From assembly GCA_021108375.1 (NCBI GenBank), contig JAIORA010000016.1:113306-177305 (forward strand): 64,000 bases of DNA, in the 5' to 3' direction. A program made the translations under genes and the position numbers. This DNA is from Anaerohalosphaeraceae bacterium (GTDB lineage: Bacteria > Planctomycetota > Phycisphaerae > Sedimentisphaerales > UBA12454). This document shows, piece after piece, positions 9,901 to 18,405 of the stretch; the stretch's first letter is position 1, and the number at the start of each line of letters is the position of its first letter. Below the pieces are notes generated by a model. The model saw nothing but the letters and a program-made list of their open reading frames with translations, was not told the DNA's origin and ran no database searches.

Positions 9901-10432
9901 TGCCGATATTGACATAGAAGATTTAGCAAATTCCGATACCGCTAAAGAATCGCTGCTGGATGCGGGTAAAAATTTCATTCGCACCGAACTCAACGACCTG
10001 GAAAAATATGTTTTGATTCAGATTTACGATGGAGCGTGGAAAGACCACTTATATTCAATGGACCATCTCAAGAGCAGTATTTTTATGCGTGCTTTTGCTG
10101 AGAAGGACCCCAAACTTGAATACAAGCAGGAAGGTTTCCGAATGTTCAGCGAGATGCTCGATGTAATCGAAGACAGGGTAACCGATACGATTTTCAAGGT
10201 AAGGCTTGCACCCGGCACACGCGCCAGAAGTGTCTGGAACGTTGGCGCTGCCAAGCACGACGAAGTTGGCCAGTTTGCTGTTTCCCAGCGCCAGCGCGCT
10301 GCTGCTCAGGCACCGCAGGGCGAAGCCGCAAAGGTTAAACAGATAAAACTTCAGACCCCAAAGGTCGGCAGGAACGACCCCTGTCCGTGCGGCAGCGGCA
10401 AAAAGTACAAAAAATGTTGTGGAAGCCTTTAG
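6947..10432 (+). CDS. secA: Preprotein translocase ATPase SecA, with enlarged helical-wing region
   Basis: 1161-residue SecA motor ATPase of the Sec pathway, about 260 residues longer than E. coli SecA. Walker A is MATGEGKT at about 105-112 and Walker B contains IIDEVD near 212. GRAGRQGD marks the second motor domain, and the C-terminus has the zinc-binding SEC-C motif [17 protein letters not shown]. Extra length sits in two places: a charged helical insertion around residues 265-320, and a block from about 725 to 1035 that holds five degenerate units of ~60 residues, each with a W-A/V-x3-F core (starting near 730, 793, 851, 919 and 975). Canonical sequence resumes at [13 protein letters not shown]. 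The start is TTG at 6947, giving the usual SecA N-terminus. The gene lies 30 bases after efp. Confidence 0.95.
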   Translation: MIDKINKFLVRLFGSRNERLIKSYMSVAVLSGEFERELSVLDDTSLSAKTAEFKSRIDSGQSLDDLIPEVFAVVRETAKRKLEMRHFDVQLIGGKVLFEGKIAEMATGEGKTLVATLATYMVYLTGRKVHVITVNDYLAKRDSEWMTPVYNALGMTCGAIQAGMDTSGAERKDKYACDITYGTNNEFGFDYLRDNMKVSASQLAQGPLDYAIIDEVDSILIDEARTPLIISGPAQDDVSRYKKADAVAQKIIQLQAEYDRLGNGIASAGLLLANARGEFSEAKKAKDQPRMKKAQEAIEKFQAQIDSDELRLESAQQYYEVELDRKSVHLNHDGLGKAQELAGVGSFFTGSNMEWPHLLEQSLRARIAFEKEKDYVVMDGKVVIVDEFTGRLMEGRQWSDGLHQAVEAKENVEVKQESQTLATITLQNFFRLYGQLSGMTGTALTEADEFMQIYKLEVVTIPTNKPCARDDRDDMIYRSMKEKFNAIVENINEESGNGRPVLVGTISVEKSEEISKALSRKYGIEHEVLNAKQHAREALIVEKAGWQHTDRAGKIRGNVTIATNMAGRGTDIKLGEGVADLGGLHIVGTERHESRRIDNQLRGRAGRQGDKGSSQFFLSFDDDLMKLFGGERIPKLLNMVGWKDDEPILHPAISRQIAKVQKKVEQRNFESRKSLLEYDEVMDYQRKTFYSRRRQIIAGQGLKEIINEMIDSVVETNCRVILAADYRYDCIVEWARSNFGLELSSRSINGLDAERIEERIKKNAKLESANSISIQLGEYLEDFSDPSSWNIEGLCKWAMSNFSVSFSANKARQMTSEEIEQTLAQAAADQIDKKNYSRLEEFLAPNFPAKTLADWAFDKFEVKLSDEDIEHLKAGHSQEKLVGRIHEKYTQREIEYPIDFAMSHAFGSEQENVYAYENICQWVKLRFGKDLSVSHLQNSSQKSIHQELLQISRQYHQDGLEKEIDEKIASITPEALADWAKQRFTADIDIEDLANSDTAKESLLDAGKNFIRTELNDLEKYVLIQIYDGAWKDHLYSMDHLKSSIFMRAFAEKDPKLEYKQEGFRMFSEMLDVIEDRVTDTIFKVRLAPGTRARSVWNVGAAKHDEVGQFAVSQRQRAAAQAPQGEAAKVKQIKLQTPKVGRNDPCPCGSGKKYKKCCGSL

Positions 10433-10579
10433 GCATATAAATAATATGCTGTTGTCATTTCGACTGGAGCGCAGCGCAATGAAGAAATCTGTTCCAAAAA
10501 AATCCGTGTTAATCCGTGTCTGATTTTTTTAAAAAATCTCTGTGTTCTCTGTGAACTCTGTGGCTAAAAATAAAGTACT
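10433..10579. repeat. Intergenic repeat fragment (R5/R6 types)
   Basis: After secA lie a fragment of the dispersed TCATTTCGACTGGAGCGCAG type (R5) and the sequence AATCCGTGTTAATCCGTGTC followed by CTCTGTGTTCTCTGTGAACT (R6). The R6 phrase recurs at about 34040, 37735, 38720, 41410 and 61660. No hairpin terminator with a T-run was seen. Confidence 0.6.
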
Positions 10580-10777
10580 TTAATCTTTTTTTCTTATCCA
10601 TTTACTGCGAAATCTGTTGCGGATTTTCTCATTGAACCGACCCCCGATTTTTTGTGTTGAACTGGAAAACTCAATTTTTTTAAGGTCAGCGTTTTTTGGC
10701 TTGGGCCTGAAAAAAGATGATACTTTGTTTGCAACCCGCCAAAATACCATTACGATATTTGCTTTGAATCTGTTCAT
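10580..10777 (-). CDS. Possible small basic protein coupled to the upstream gene
   Basis: A 65-codon frame, unrecognised, rich in lysine, arginine and phenylalanine. Its ATG at 10777 overlaps the TGA of the preceding gene as ATGA, the same coupling seen at trxB and iorB here. The 3' part is low-complexity. The overlap is the only positive sign; it could be chance. Confidence 0.35.
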   Translation of the reverse strand: MNRFKANIVMVFWRVANKVSSFFRPKPKNADLKKIEFSSSTQKIGGRFNEKIRNRFRSKWIRKKD

Positions 10778-11355
10778 CTTGCGACAGCTCTTTTAGTTGC
10801 CTCCAGCAATTGCTCAGTGGCCATCTCCTCAAACTTTGTTTTACCGAAAAGTTGATAACTTCGCAGGATTTCCGGCTTGTCGGCGTGGTATTGGTTAACT
10901 GCATCTATTCCGCCTCCTGCTATGCCAGAGGTTTTATAATCGATGTCAATAAGCCAACGGCTGAATTCTTCATTGCATTCAGCGGGATATATAATTGCGG
11001 TTGCGTATTTACCGCTACTGAATTTTGCCATCTGCACATTAGCCATTGCCGGCGGCGTATTTTTTACCGCTGCATCAACTAATCGCTGATAATCGCCAGT
11101 TACGGTTTGTTTGTCACCGCTATAAAAAAACAGACCCATCTCAAGGCCGAATATATCGTTCGGCACACCCTTGAGCTCCATAGTTCCATCTGAAGCGGCG
11201 TTATAAATTTTATAAACCTTAATATCTTTGAACCGTTCGCTTTCCAGCAGTTGCCCAACTTCGCCGGCGGTAAAGCCCACAGTGGACGTATCGCCAAAAT
11301 CGACAACGTAAAGTCCAACATATTCTGGCGTATTTTTAATTTCCGGCAGTTTCAT
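10774..11355 (-). CDS. Conserved-looking protein of unknown function downstream of tyrS
   Basis: 193 residues, no recognised domain, no signal peptide or membrane segment. The sequence has globular character with mixed alpha/beta composition. Its ATG overlaps the last base of the tyrS stop (TAATG), so it is translated by coupling with TyrRS. Nothing in the sequence gives a catalytic role. Confidence 0.7.
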   Translation of the reverse strand: MKLPEIKNTPEYVGLYVVDFGDTSTVGFTAGEVGQLLESERFKDIKVYKIYNAASDGTMELKGVPNDIFGLEMGLFFYSGDKQTVTGDYQRLVDAAVKNTPPAMANVQMAKFSSGKYATAIIYPAECNEEFSRWLIDIDYKTSGIAGGGIDAVNQYHADKPEILRSYQLFGKTKFEEMATEQLLEATKRAVAR

Positions 11356-12563
11356 TATTTCACCACGAGCTTTGCGAATTTACGCTTTCCGACTTTTACA
11401 ATCATCTCACCAGCGGGGGTTATTGGCTGATTCGGGTCGCTGACTTTTTCGCTGTCAATGGTAACCCCGCCCTGCTTAATCATCCTTTTTGCTTCGCCGC
11501 CACTGTTTACCAGCCCGCAAATACTCAGCAGTTTTGCCGCCGCAACAGGTTCTGCCGACATTTCTATTTCCGCAATGTCGCTCGGCAGTTGGTTTTGAGC
11601 AAAGACATTATTAAATTCCGCCGCCGCTGTCTCGGCAGCATTGGCATCGTAGAATGTTTCGACTATTGTCTTGCCCAGCAGCACCTTTGCCTCTTTGGGA
11701 TGTGTTTTGGATGGGTCAATAAGTTCCGCGATTTTTTCAGTTGGCAAATCTGTCAGCAGTGTAAAATAATTTTCCATCATTTCATCGCTGATACTCATTA
11801 CCTTGCCGAACATATCGTTAGGCTCATCGGTAACGCCGATATAATTGCCTTTGGATTTACTCATTTTTTCCTTGCCGTCAAGCCCGACAAGTATCGGCAT
11901 AGTCATTACGATTTGCGGCTTTTGATTATTAACCCTCTGCAAATCGCGACCAACGAGATTATTAAACGTCTGGTCTGTTCCGCCCAACTCAACATCGGCT
12001 TCAACCATCACGGAATCGTAACCCTGCATCAGCGGGTAAAGGAATTCGTGGATACTTATGGGTTCGCCTGCTTTGTAACGAATATCGAAAGTATCTCTCT
12101 CAAGCATTCTCGCCACGGTCATCGTGCTGGTCAGCTTGATAATATCAACCAGTTTCAATCCCGCCAGCCATTCGCTGTTCGGGTGGACTTCAAATTTATC
12201 TTCGGAGGTATCAAGAATTTTCCCGGCCTGGTCAATATAGGTCTGCGCGTTTTGTTTGATTTGTTCTGTCGAGAGCATTGGCCGGGTGGAGTTTTGCCCA
12301 GTCGGGTCGCCGATAAGAGCGGTGTAGTCGCCGATAATCAGAACTGCTTTATGGCCTGCATCCTGAAACTGTCTCATTTTTCGCATAACAACGGTGTGTC
12401 CCAGATGTATATCCGGGGCAGTCGGGTCCATTCCGAGTTTCACACGTAATTGCCTGCCTGTCTCAGCGGCTTCTTTAAGTCGCGTAGCCAGGTCCTTTTC
12501 GTTGAATATATCCACCGCTCCGCGTTTGAGCAATTTTAGTTGTTCGTTGGTGCTCTCTGCCAT
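11355..12563 (-). CDS. tyrS: Tyrosyl-tRNA synthetase
   Basis: Class I TyrRS charging tRNA-Tyr. HLGH at residues 53-56 is the HIGH signature and KMSKSKGNYIG the KMSKS loop; the C-terminus has an S4-type RNA-binding domain (IKQGGVTIDSEKVSD). Length is 402 residues from the ATG at 12563, chosen because AAAAGGCG precedes it. An upstream in-frame ATG at 12581 would add six residues without a ribosome-binding site. The closest type is the TyrZ-like subgroup (HLGH rather than HIGH). It heads a run of two further coupled frames. Confidence 0.94.
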   Translation of the reverse strand: MAESTNEQLKLLKRGAVDIFNEKDLATRLKEAAETGRQLRVKLGMDPTAPDIHLGHTVVMRKMRQFQDAGHKAVLIIGDYTALIGDPTGQNSTRPMLSTEQIKQNAQTYIDQAGKILDTSEDKFEVHPNSEWLAGLKLVDIIKLTSTMTVARMLERDTFDIRYKAGEPISIHEFLYPLMQGYDSVMVEADVELGGTDQTFNNLVGRDLQRVNNQKPQIVMTMPILVGLDGKEKMSKSKGNYIGVTDEPNDMFGKVMSISDEMMENYFTLLTDLPTEKIAELIDPSKTHPKEAKVLLGKTIVETFYDANAAETAAAEFNNVFAQNQLPSDIAEIEMSAEPVAAAKLLSICGLVNSGGEAKRMIKQGGVTIDSEKVSDPNQPITPAGEMIVKVGKRKFAKLVVK

Positions 12564-12659
12564 AATTCGCCTTTTATCCAATTAAAAATCACGAACCAAT
12601 GATTTTACCGCAGATTAACAGTTGAATCAACAGAAATGATTCCATTCGTTCAACAGCTT

Positions 12660-13520
12660 TTACACATTCTTGCGATAAATCAGCCAGTATGTGGCCCCGA
12701 CAATAACGGCTCCGCCTATAATGTTGCCGATGGTTACGGGCAGGATATTGCTCAAAAACCCCCACGTACTGACATTTGCAAAATCCGCACTTGTTTTGCC
12801 AATCGCCCCTAAAAATGCCGCATTTGTTTTCAGCAGCATTCCGATGGGTATAAAATACATATTGGCGATGCAGTGTTCAAACCCGCACGCGACAAAAGCC
12901 GTTATGGGAAAAATAATGCAGAGTACCTTGTCGGTATTTGACCTTGCGGAAAAGCACAGCCATACCGCAAGGCACACAAACACGTTGCAATATACTCCGC
13001 TCATAAGTGCCGGCGTAAATTCAAGGCCGCACTTGGCATTGGCGATATTTATTGCCATCACTCCAACCCCGTTGTCTGCCAGGGTAAATTGCTCTGTCAG
13101 ATATATACCAACAGCGGTAATAACAGAGCCGACAAAATTACCCACATACACGATAACCCAGTTACGAAGAAGCTGTTTGAATGTAATCTTACCACTGGCA
13201 AGAGCCATCACCTTTAAGTTATTGCCCGTAAAAAGTTCGGCACCGGCGATAATCACCAATATAAGTCCAAGGCTAAACGCTAATCCTCCAACGAGCTTAC
13301 TCAGCCCAAACCCTAAAGTATCGCCCGCTCCAACCATTACAATTGTATAGAATTGTGCCGCAAAAGCTATAAACGCCCCCGCCAAAATCGCCAGAAGCAG
13401 CAGCTGCGCATTGCTCAGATTTGCCTTGGCAACACCTATATCTTCGGCCTTTTTCGCCATTTGTGCGGGAAGAATCGCGTCAATTGAGTCCGCGTTTATA
13501 TTTTGCCGTCTATCAGACAT
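12660..13520 (-). CDS. Formate/nitrite transporter family channel
   Basis: 286-residue FNT-family inner-membrane channel. Six hydrophobic segments are visible, and the family signature occurs as GFEHCIANMYFIP with the preceding FVAC; the first helix contains GAFIAFAAQFY. FNT proteins form pentamers passing formate, nitrite or hydrosulfide; the substrate cannot be settled, and no pyruvate formate-lyase or nitrite reductase gene is adjacent. An N-terminal cytoplasmic tail of about 45 residues precedes the first helix. The ribosome-binding site AAGGAAAAG precedes the ATG. Confidence 0.9.
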   Translation of the reverse strand: MSDRRQNINADSIDAILPAQMAKKAEDIGVAKANLSNAQLLLLAILAGAFIAFAAQFYTIVMVGAGDTLGFGLSKLVGGLAFSLGLILVIIAGAELFTGNNLKVMALASGKITFKQLLRNWVIVYVGNFVGSVITAVGIYLTEQFTLADNGVGVMAINIANAKCGLEFTPALMSGVYCNVFVCLAVWLCFSARSNTDKVLCIIFPITAFVACGFEHCIANMYFIPIGMLLKTNAAFLGAIGKTSADFANVSTWGFLSNILPVTIGNIIGGAVIVGATYWLIYRKNV

Positions 13521-13772
13521 TGCACTTTTCCTTAAATCTCATAAGTAGTTGTCGCGCCAATAGTAACAAATCACGGCATATTAGTAAATAAAAAAACGCT
13601 CGTTTTGTTTGCCGCTAAACTCCTGATACCACCGTTTTTATAGGTCGCAACCGGTTTTTACGTTAAGCAAAAAAGTAGTAAAAAAATGTATTTTCGGAGT
13701 GTATTTAAGTTATTCTCGCGGATTTTTATACCGATATTTACAATATGAAACTTAGAATAAGGAGTTTGAAAA

Positions 13773-14210
13773 ATGAGTGAATACATTACGATTTTAGCAA
13801 TAGACGATGATATAACAATCAGAACTCTGATTGAAAGCACTCTCTCCCGCAAGGGCTTTAAGGTTTATACTGCCGACAATGGTGTTGACGGGCTTGAAGT
13901 TGCTAAGAACGAAGACATAGACGTTATCCTGCTCGATTGGATGATGCCTGATATGGATGGTATGCAGGTTTTGGCAGAGCTTAAACGCAACAGTAACACG
14001 ATGTTCATTCCGGTCTTTATGCTGACATCGAAGGAAGATTCCAAAGACCTGGAACTGGCGATATCCAAAGGTGCCGTTGATTATATCATCAAGCCTTTCA
14101 ATCTCTATGAGGTTCCCTCGATGGTTACCAGCTACCTTGAGAAAAACCATGTCGCTCACCACGCTCACAAAGATGGATTCCTCAACAGGCTGTTTTCGCA
14201 CAATCATTAG
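13773..14210 (+). CDS. Stand-alone response regulator receiver protein (CheY-like)
   Basis: 145-residue receiver domain with no output domain. The acidic pocket is D11-D13, the phosphoacceptor is D55 (ILLDWMMPDMDG), T85 and K107 (IIKPF) complete the active site. A C-terminal tail of about 25 residues rich in histidine (HVAHHAHKDG) follows. A strong ribosome-binding site (AAGGAG) precedes the ATG. No kinase lies nearby; the next genes are PEP-CTERM proteins, but they have their own promoter. Confidence 0.9.
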   Translation: MSEYITILAIDDDITIRTLIESTLSRKGFKVYTADNGVDGLEVAKNEDIDVILLDWMMPDMDGMQVLAELKRNSNTMFIPVFMLTSKEDSKDLELAISKGAVDYIIKPFNLYEVPSMVTSYLEKNHVAHHAHKDGFLNRLFSHNH

Positions 14211-14308
14211 GCTGGCAAACCTCGCTCCTGTCTCTGGCTCTAAGGCAGTTTAGCGGTTTATTTTCTGCGGGCATTCACAGATGCCCATAAAAAGAGCCGC
14301 TCAAAAGC

Positions 14309-14338
14309 AATTATCGGAGCTATCCCTATTTTTCATCT
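14309..14338 (+). repeat. R1 terminal remnant
   Basis: CTCAAAAGCAATTATCGGAG followed by CTATCCCTA matches the right end of R1 with about four differences; the rest of the element is gone. It lies in the 404-bp gap between the response regulator and the first PEP-CTERM gene. Confidence 0.6.
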
Positions 14339-14382
14339 AAAAATCCACGTTTTGGTGCATCTAAATCTTTTTTATTTTTTTC

Positions 14383-14411
14383 TTGCATTTTTACGGCAGT
14401 TTTGCTAAAAT
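14383..14411 (+). promoter_or_regulatory. Sigma-70-type promoter for the first PEP-CTERM gene
   Basis: TTGCAT (14383-14388), a 17-base spacer and TAAAAT (14406-14411). Transcription from about 14418 would give a leader of nearly 200 bases before the gene at 14615. Upstream lies the R1 remnant. Confidence 0.5.
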
Positions 14412-14614
14412 GTGCGCTGAATTGGGGTTTGGAGAAAACACTTGTACTGGCTATTTTCGTTGCGATAGTTTTTTAGTTATTCTGTTGCGTTGATTGCTGG
14501 CCGCCTTTGGGAAGGTCTAAAAGGAGAGAATTTACTTGTATCATATAATAGATGCTGCGCGTGCGGTATTTGTTTGTAAAAAAAAGTAAATAAACTTTTC
14601 CTTCTTAAGGAGGT

Positions 14615-15307
14615 ATGATGATGCGTAAATTAACGGTTTTAATAGTTTTGTTAGTGGCCATTGCTTCTGCCAGTGCTCTAACAACCGACGGTAATGACAC
14701 AGCAGCAGTGCCGGACGGTACGCTGATTGTGCTTAACTTGCCAAAATTTGATGGCAATCTTTTGGATCTCACGAATATCTGGGTCGAGGTTAAGTTTGAC
14801 CTTTCCGATGCCGCGGTTTCACTAGATAATGATTCAGTAACATCCGCTACAGGCACCGCAAAAGTTAATAGTTCATTCGTTACATTCGACAGTACGGTTA
14901 CCTTGTTGAAGGTTGACTTTGATTCAATAGCAGCGGGTGATTTTACCGTAGCTGAGCAGCAGGCTTATGGTCTTGACCCGACAACCGGCGATCCTACCGG
15001 GCAATTTGATGCGACTATGCTTGGTGACTATGCTCATCACGACTTTGGCACCATAACAAGGCAGGATTCAGGTGATATCTACTCATCGGTTTGGGGTGAA
15101 TATGTTGGCAGCGGCGACTTCCAGATTACCGTAGATGCAAGTTATCTTACCGGCGCAACGTTTGACGGTAGTGATGGTTATTTCCAGGGTAGTACTCCGA
15201 GTGGTGTAATCTATGCTGAAGTTGTTTATAATTATATTCCTGAGCCGGCAACAATGGCTCTGCTGGGTCTTGGTCTTGCGTTTCTCAGGAAAAAGAAAGT
15301 TGCATAG
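14615..15307 (+). CDS. PEP-CTERM protein, choice-of-anchor E type
   Basis: 230-residue exported protein. A signal peptide covers about residues 1-22 (RKLTVLIVLLVAIASASA). The C-terminus is the PEP-CTERM sorting signal: PEPATMALLGLGLAFL then RKKK. The segment with LNLPKFDGNLLDLTNIWVEV resembles the choice-of-anchor E domain, whose members share an LxxFD...L..V pattern; this is inferred by eye. Such proteins are recognised by an exosortase and placed at the cell surface or in the exopolysaccharide. An AAGGAGG ribosome-binding site precedes an ATGATG start. A paralogue follows 84 bases downstream after a strong terminator. Confidence 0.88.
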   Translation: MMMRKLTVLIVLLVAIASASALTTDGNDTAAVPDGTLIVLNLPKFDGNLLDLTNIWVEVKFDLSDAAVSLDNDSVTSATGTAKVNSSFVTFDSTVTLLKVDFDSIAAGDFTVAEQQAYGLDPTTGDPTGQFDATMLGDYAHHDFGTITRQDSGDIYSSVWGEYVGSGDFQITVDASYLTGATFDGSDGYFQGSTPSGVIYAEVVYNYIPEPATMALLGLGLAFLRKKKVA

Positions 15308-15325
15308 TTAAAAGTTCAAAATTCA

Positions 15326-15352
15326 AACGCCCCGGAAACGGGGCGTTTTTTT
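15326..15352 (+). terminator. Rho-independent terminator
   Basis: AACGCCCC, a GGAAAC loop, GGGGCGTT and then a T-run. It separates the first two PEP-CTERM genes. Confidence 0.85.
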
Positions 15353-15391
15353 ATGCAATCGGACAAGCATATTTTTTGAAGAAGGTGCAGG

Positions 15392-16090
15392 ATGCACAAA
15401 TTAACGGTTTTCACAGTTCTGGTTTTATTGGCGGCAGCTGCGGCAAATGCTGTTCAGATAACACAGGTTCAAACCTACGGCGGCGAGCCGCTTTTTAGCG
15501 AGGTTCTGACGTTCGAGCAGTTTGATGACAATGGCGGGGCGTACACTCTCAATTCCATCCAGATAAAATTAACCCTCAATGCCAATGGCGGCCAGTTCAT
15601 CTTTGACAATGATGGCCCTGAACCAGTCGCAGGCAACTGGGAATTTGGAGCAAAGGGTATCATCCACTCTACGGATGTAACATTGCTCAATTCAGCGTCG
15701 GTTCCGGTTACCGCTATGGCCGAGGCGCTCCATACCGGTACTTTCGCCCTTGCCGCCAACACCGGAGATACGGAGCACGACTACGACCCTTCTGCTCCTG
15801 ACGGAATGCAATATGATGCTGGTTTTGTATCGGACACCCAGGCAGACTTTGTAGGTTCTGCGTCCTGGACTACGGGTACAAATGGTTTTTTGGGAATCGG
15901 TTCTTACGACATTAATCTTGATGTTTTTTCGTGGCTCGATTGCAGCGCTGGTAGTATTAGTTTTACATTTACTCCGGTTTTGGCCGATGGCGATGTAACT
16001 ATTGTCTATGATTACACAGTTCCTGAGCCGGCAACAATGGTTTTGTTAGGCCTCGGCATTGTGTTTCTTAGAAAGAAGAAAATCGCGTAG
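15392..16090 (+). CDS. PEP-CTERM protein, choice-of-anchor E type
   Basis: 232 residues, paralogous to the gene at 14615. The signal peptide spans about 1-20 (LTVFTVLVLLAAAAANA); the tail is PEPATMVLLGLGIVFL followed by RKKK. The LTFEQFDDNGGAYTLNSIQI region matches the same anchor-E pattern. It sits just after the terminator of its paralogue, so it must have its own promoter or rely on read-through. Ribosome-binding site GAAGGTG. Confidence 0.87.
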   Translation: MHKLTVFTVLVLLAAAAANAVQITQVQTYGGEPLFSEVLTFEQFDDNGGAYTLNSIQIKLTLNANGGQFIFDNDGPEPVAGNWEFGAKGIIHSTDVTLLNSASVPVTAMAEALHTGTFALAANTGDTEHDYDPSAPDGMQYDAGFVSDTQADFVGSASWTTGTNGFLGIGSYDINLDVFSWLDCSAGSISFTFTPVLADGDVTIVYDYTVPEPATMVLLGLGIVFLRKKKIA

Positions 16091-16706
16091 TTCAAAACCG
16101 CTTTTAGTAATGAGGCTTTTGAAAAACTAAGATTTTTAAAGTTTGAGATTGCCGCGGTCTGACAACAAGGCCTCGCAATGACACAAAAACGCACAATCCG
16201 TCATTGCGAGAAGCAACGCGACGAAGCAATCTCCAGTTTTTCAGAGACCTAATACCAATTCCGATTATCAAGTACGTCATTGTCATTTCGACCGGAACGA
16301 GCGAAGCGAATGGAGCGGAGAGATCTGTCGTTTTTAGATTCCTCGACTACGCTCGGAATGACGTGTGTGCGCATTTATTGTTCGTACGTGGTATAATATC
16401 TTTCATATCGCCATTTAGCCCTTGGGTCTTGTCCCAGGGGTATCTGCAAATTGTTTATCACTTTCCCATCGCATAGAAGCCGAGCGACGGAAGTCGCCGG
16501 ACAGTTTTCCTCGCTGTTATCCCAAATTTGGCATTCTTGAATTTATTTCTTATATTTAAAGAGTAGTTCTAATAGCTCAAAAGGGCGGTTAAAGCGTTTC
16601 TGTCGCTATAAGAGTGATTTTTTCGGACCTTTGCATATCGTTATGCCTGGGGTTTATTGCTTTACCTGGGGTTTATTGTTTTAGTGTATTAAAGTAGGGG
16701 GTTGGT
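16091..16706. repeat. Gene-free repeat field
   Basis: Holds two CATTGCGAG-type fragments (about 16170-16240), a long composite repeat at 16251-16395 bounded by ATACCA...TGGTAT and containing TCATTTCGACCGGAACGAGC and CTCGACTACGCTCGGAATGA, an R3 hairpin at 16415-16443, and an R2 hairpin at 16475-16501 (GCGAC-GGAA-GTCGC). The remaining ~200 bases before the next gene contain two near-repeats of TGGGGTTTATTG (about 16650-16680) and nothing else recognised. Confidence 0.75.
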
Positions 16707-17381
16707 GTGAGTTTATTAAGAGTAGTTTTATTGACAGTTGTTTTAATGTTTACCTCCATATGCGGTGCTAATGTTATATGGTCCAACCCTGCCGGCTCAG
16801 CTGGTTTGTTCGACTGGTCAAACGGCAGCGGTACCGGCGGTCTTTACGCAGACCCTACACTCATTGGCGGTGATACGTTAACTTTTTTTCCGAGCCAATT
16901 CCGCGCAGAGAGTGTAAACGCTTCTCCGGACAGCATTTCAGATGGTATTGAATTCGAGTTGAGTGCACATACCGGCTACAGTTTTCGCGATATTTCAATA
17001 ACTCTTCAAGGCGATTACGGCCTGCTTGGCCCTGGCCTGCTGGACATCTCAGGAATACTGCAGATTCAGAACCTCGACACCCTTGAAGTTATCAGCGGCA
17101 CATTGGCCAGCGACCCTGTTATGCCGATAGATTCCGGAATGGGTTCCTGGATGGGCACAATATATGCCGAGACTGGCGGGATAGACTGGACTAATATAAA
17201 GGTAATGTTCAACAGCACTCTCTACGCTTCAAGTTTTCCCGGTTCAGTGGCTTTTATAGAGGAAAAAGTTCTCGGCAGTGCAATAGAAATGCAGATTGTC
17301 CCTGAACCTGCGACACTGGCGTTTTTGGGTTTGGGTATGTTGTTGCTAACCCGAAAATCACGGAAGAAAATAGCCTGCTAA
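16707..17381 (+). CDS. PEP-CTERM protein, WSN/FDWSNG paralogue 1
   Basis: 224 residues. Signal peptide about 1-21; tail PEPATLAFLGLGMLLL then a basic end. It shares with the genes at 18406 and 19128 the blocks WSN, FDWSNG, GLxxDP, FFPxxFRAES, GDYG and GSxxFIEEKVLGSA, so the three form a local paralogue family of unknown function. The GTG at 16707 follows TAGGGGG. The C-terminal cysteine after the basic cluster is unusual for the tail. Confidence 0.85.
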   Translation: MSLLRVVLLTVVLMFTSICGANVIWSNPAGSAGLFDWSNGSGTGGLYADPTLIGGDTLTFFPSQFRAESVNASPDSISDGIEFELSAHTGYSFRDISITLQGDYGLLGPGLLDISGILQIQNLDTLEVISGTLASDPVMPIDSGMGSWMGTIYAETGGIDWTNIKVMFNSTLYASSFPGSVAFIEEKVLGSAIEMQIVPEPATLAFLGLGMLLLTRKSRKKIAC

Positions 17382-17512
17382 TCAGGCATTATTAGAAGTT
17401 ATCCCAAAATATCTGAGAAGTAATGTTAATGGCATTGGGAGCGTTAAAAATGATAGTTTTGGGATGGATAATACTCTAAATAAAAAACAAAAGCTTTGTT
17501 TCTTCTCAAGTC

Positions 17513-17547
17513 AGGCCTCTGTGTGGTAATCGCATAGAGGCCTTTTT
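17513..17547 (+). terminator. Rho-independent terminator
   Basis: AGGCCTCT, a 15-base loop, AGAGGCCT and TTTT. It ends transcription from the PEP-CTERM gene at 16707. Confidence 0.8.
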
Positions 17548-17644
17548 CGTTTCCGCACAGATTAAAAAAATTCTTAAAAGCGTACGAAACCCCCTTTTTG
17601 AGCTGTTTCAGGCAATTTTGCGGTAATTTTTTTTAAAATTATTA

Positions 17645-17673
17645 TTGACATCTAATATCACTTGTGCTATAAT
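17645..17673 (+). promoter_or_regulatory. Perfect consensus sigma-70 promoter
   Basis: TTGACA (17645-17650), exactly 17 bases, TATAAT (17668-17673). It points to the PEP-CTERM run beginning at 18406 and implies a leader of about 725 bases. No better promoter was seen in between. Confidence 0.75.
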
Positions 17674-17679
17674 GCATAG

Positions 17680-18405
17680 CGTAATTGGGGGAAGAGAGAG
17701 AAAACACATTTGGGATTTTGGAGAGAACTGCGTACTTTAAGTTTACGGGTATTTGCGCGGTTTTTTTCGCACTTACCTACCTTTTAGGAGCTTGAGAAAA
17801 CACTGAAAAATTTGTCCGCGAAGATTCTGCGCGCCGAGATTTTTCAGGCTGTTTGAAAAGCTAATAATTTTGGTATTGTTTCCGGCGGTCTGTTTTCGTT
17901 GAGTCGAATTCGCAAGCTGGTTCTGATAGAAGCCATTGTCTTTGAGGAAGACTATTTATGGTTTCACACGGATGGAGTAGTTCGTAATGGAATTGAGGGA
18001 AAACAGTTAGAGACGAGAAGAGGTGTATTATGGTGACTGGAGAGAAGTTGTGTAGTAGATGTTCTGTGGGTGTGGTGCGCCGAAGTTGCGCCAGCGCCCA
18101 GCGTGCGCACACACAATCACTCGTTTCATTTTCCACCCCGACAAATTTCAACGGTGTTGTTGCGTCGGCATTTTCACCTCGAAAAATCAGTACCAAAATT
18201 ATCAACACAGCCAATACCACGCGAAATCCCATTTCTAACTGTATTCAATGTGAGACTGCGCCATTGTCCGGCAAAGAATACCAAGGCTCATCTCACTTTG
18301 AATACAGCGGTTATGGCGAGTTATATGCAGGTAGAGGACACCGCCTGCTTAATTGGAGAGAAAAACAATAATCATTTATTTAGAAAAGAAGTAAGGAGAA
18401 GGATT
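17680..18405 (+). promoter_or_regulatory. Long leader region before the PEP-CTERM gene at 18406
   Basis: About 725 bases between the consensus promoter and the start codon. The stretch 18236-18308 can form a long stem: CTGTATTCAATGTGAG (around 18238-18254) against CTCACTTTGAATACAG (18292-18307), one mismatch, loop of about 37 bases. GGAGA-type purine tracts occur at 18020-18045 and again before the gene. Several short frames cross it on both strands, none with a recognisable product. It may hold a structured RNA, or be remains of a lost gene. Confidence 0.4.

Noticed and set aside
11589..12449. 286-codon forward frame antisense to tyrS
   Set aside because: Mirror of the TyrRS gene, cysteine/histidine-rich with no family resemblance.
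17861..18232. Reverse-strand frame of 123 codons with a signal-peptide-like start (VVLAVLIILVLIF)
   Set aside because: No ribosome-binding site, no recognisable family, and it is antisense to a region with a consensus forward promoter. The hydrophobic start is suggestive, so a decayed gene cannot be fully excluded.
18030..18371. Forward frame of 113 codons in the PEP-CTERM leader
   Set aside because: Low-complexity, cysteine-rich translation without family resemblance; overlaps the long stem and other frames.
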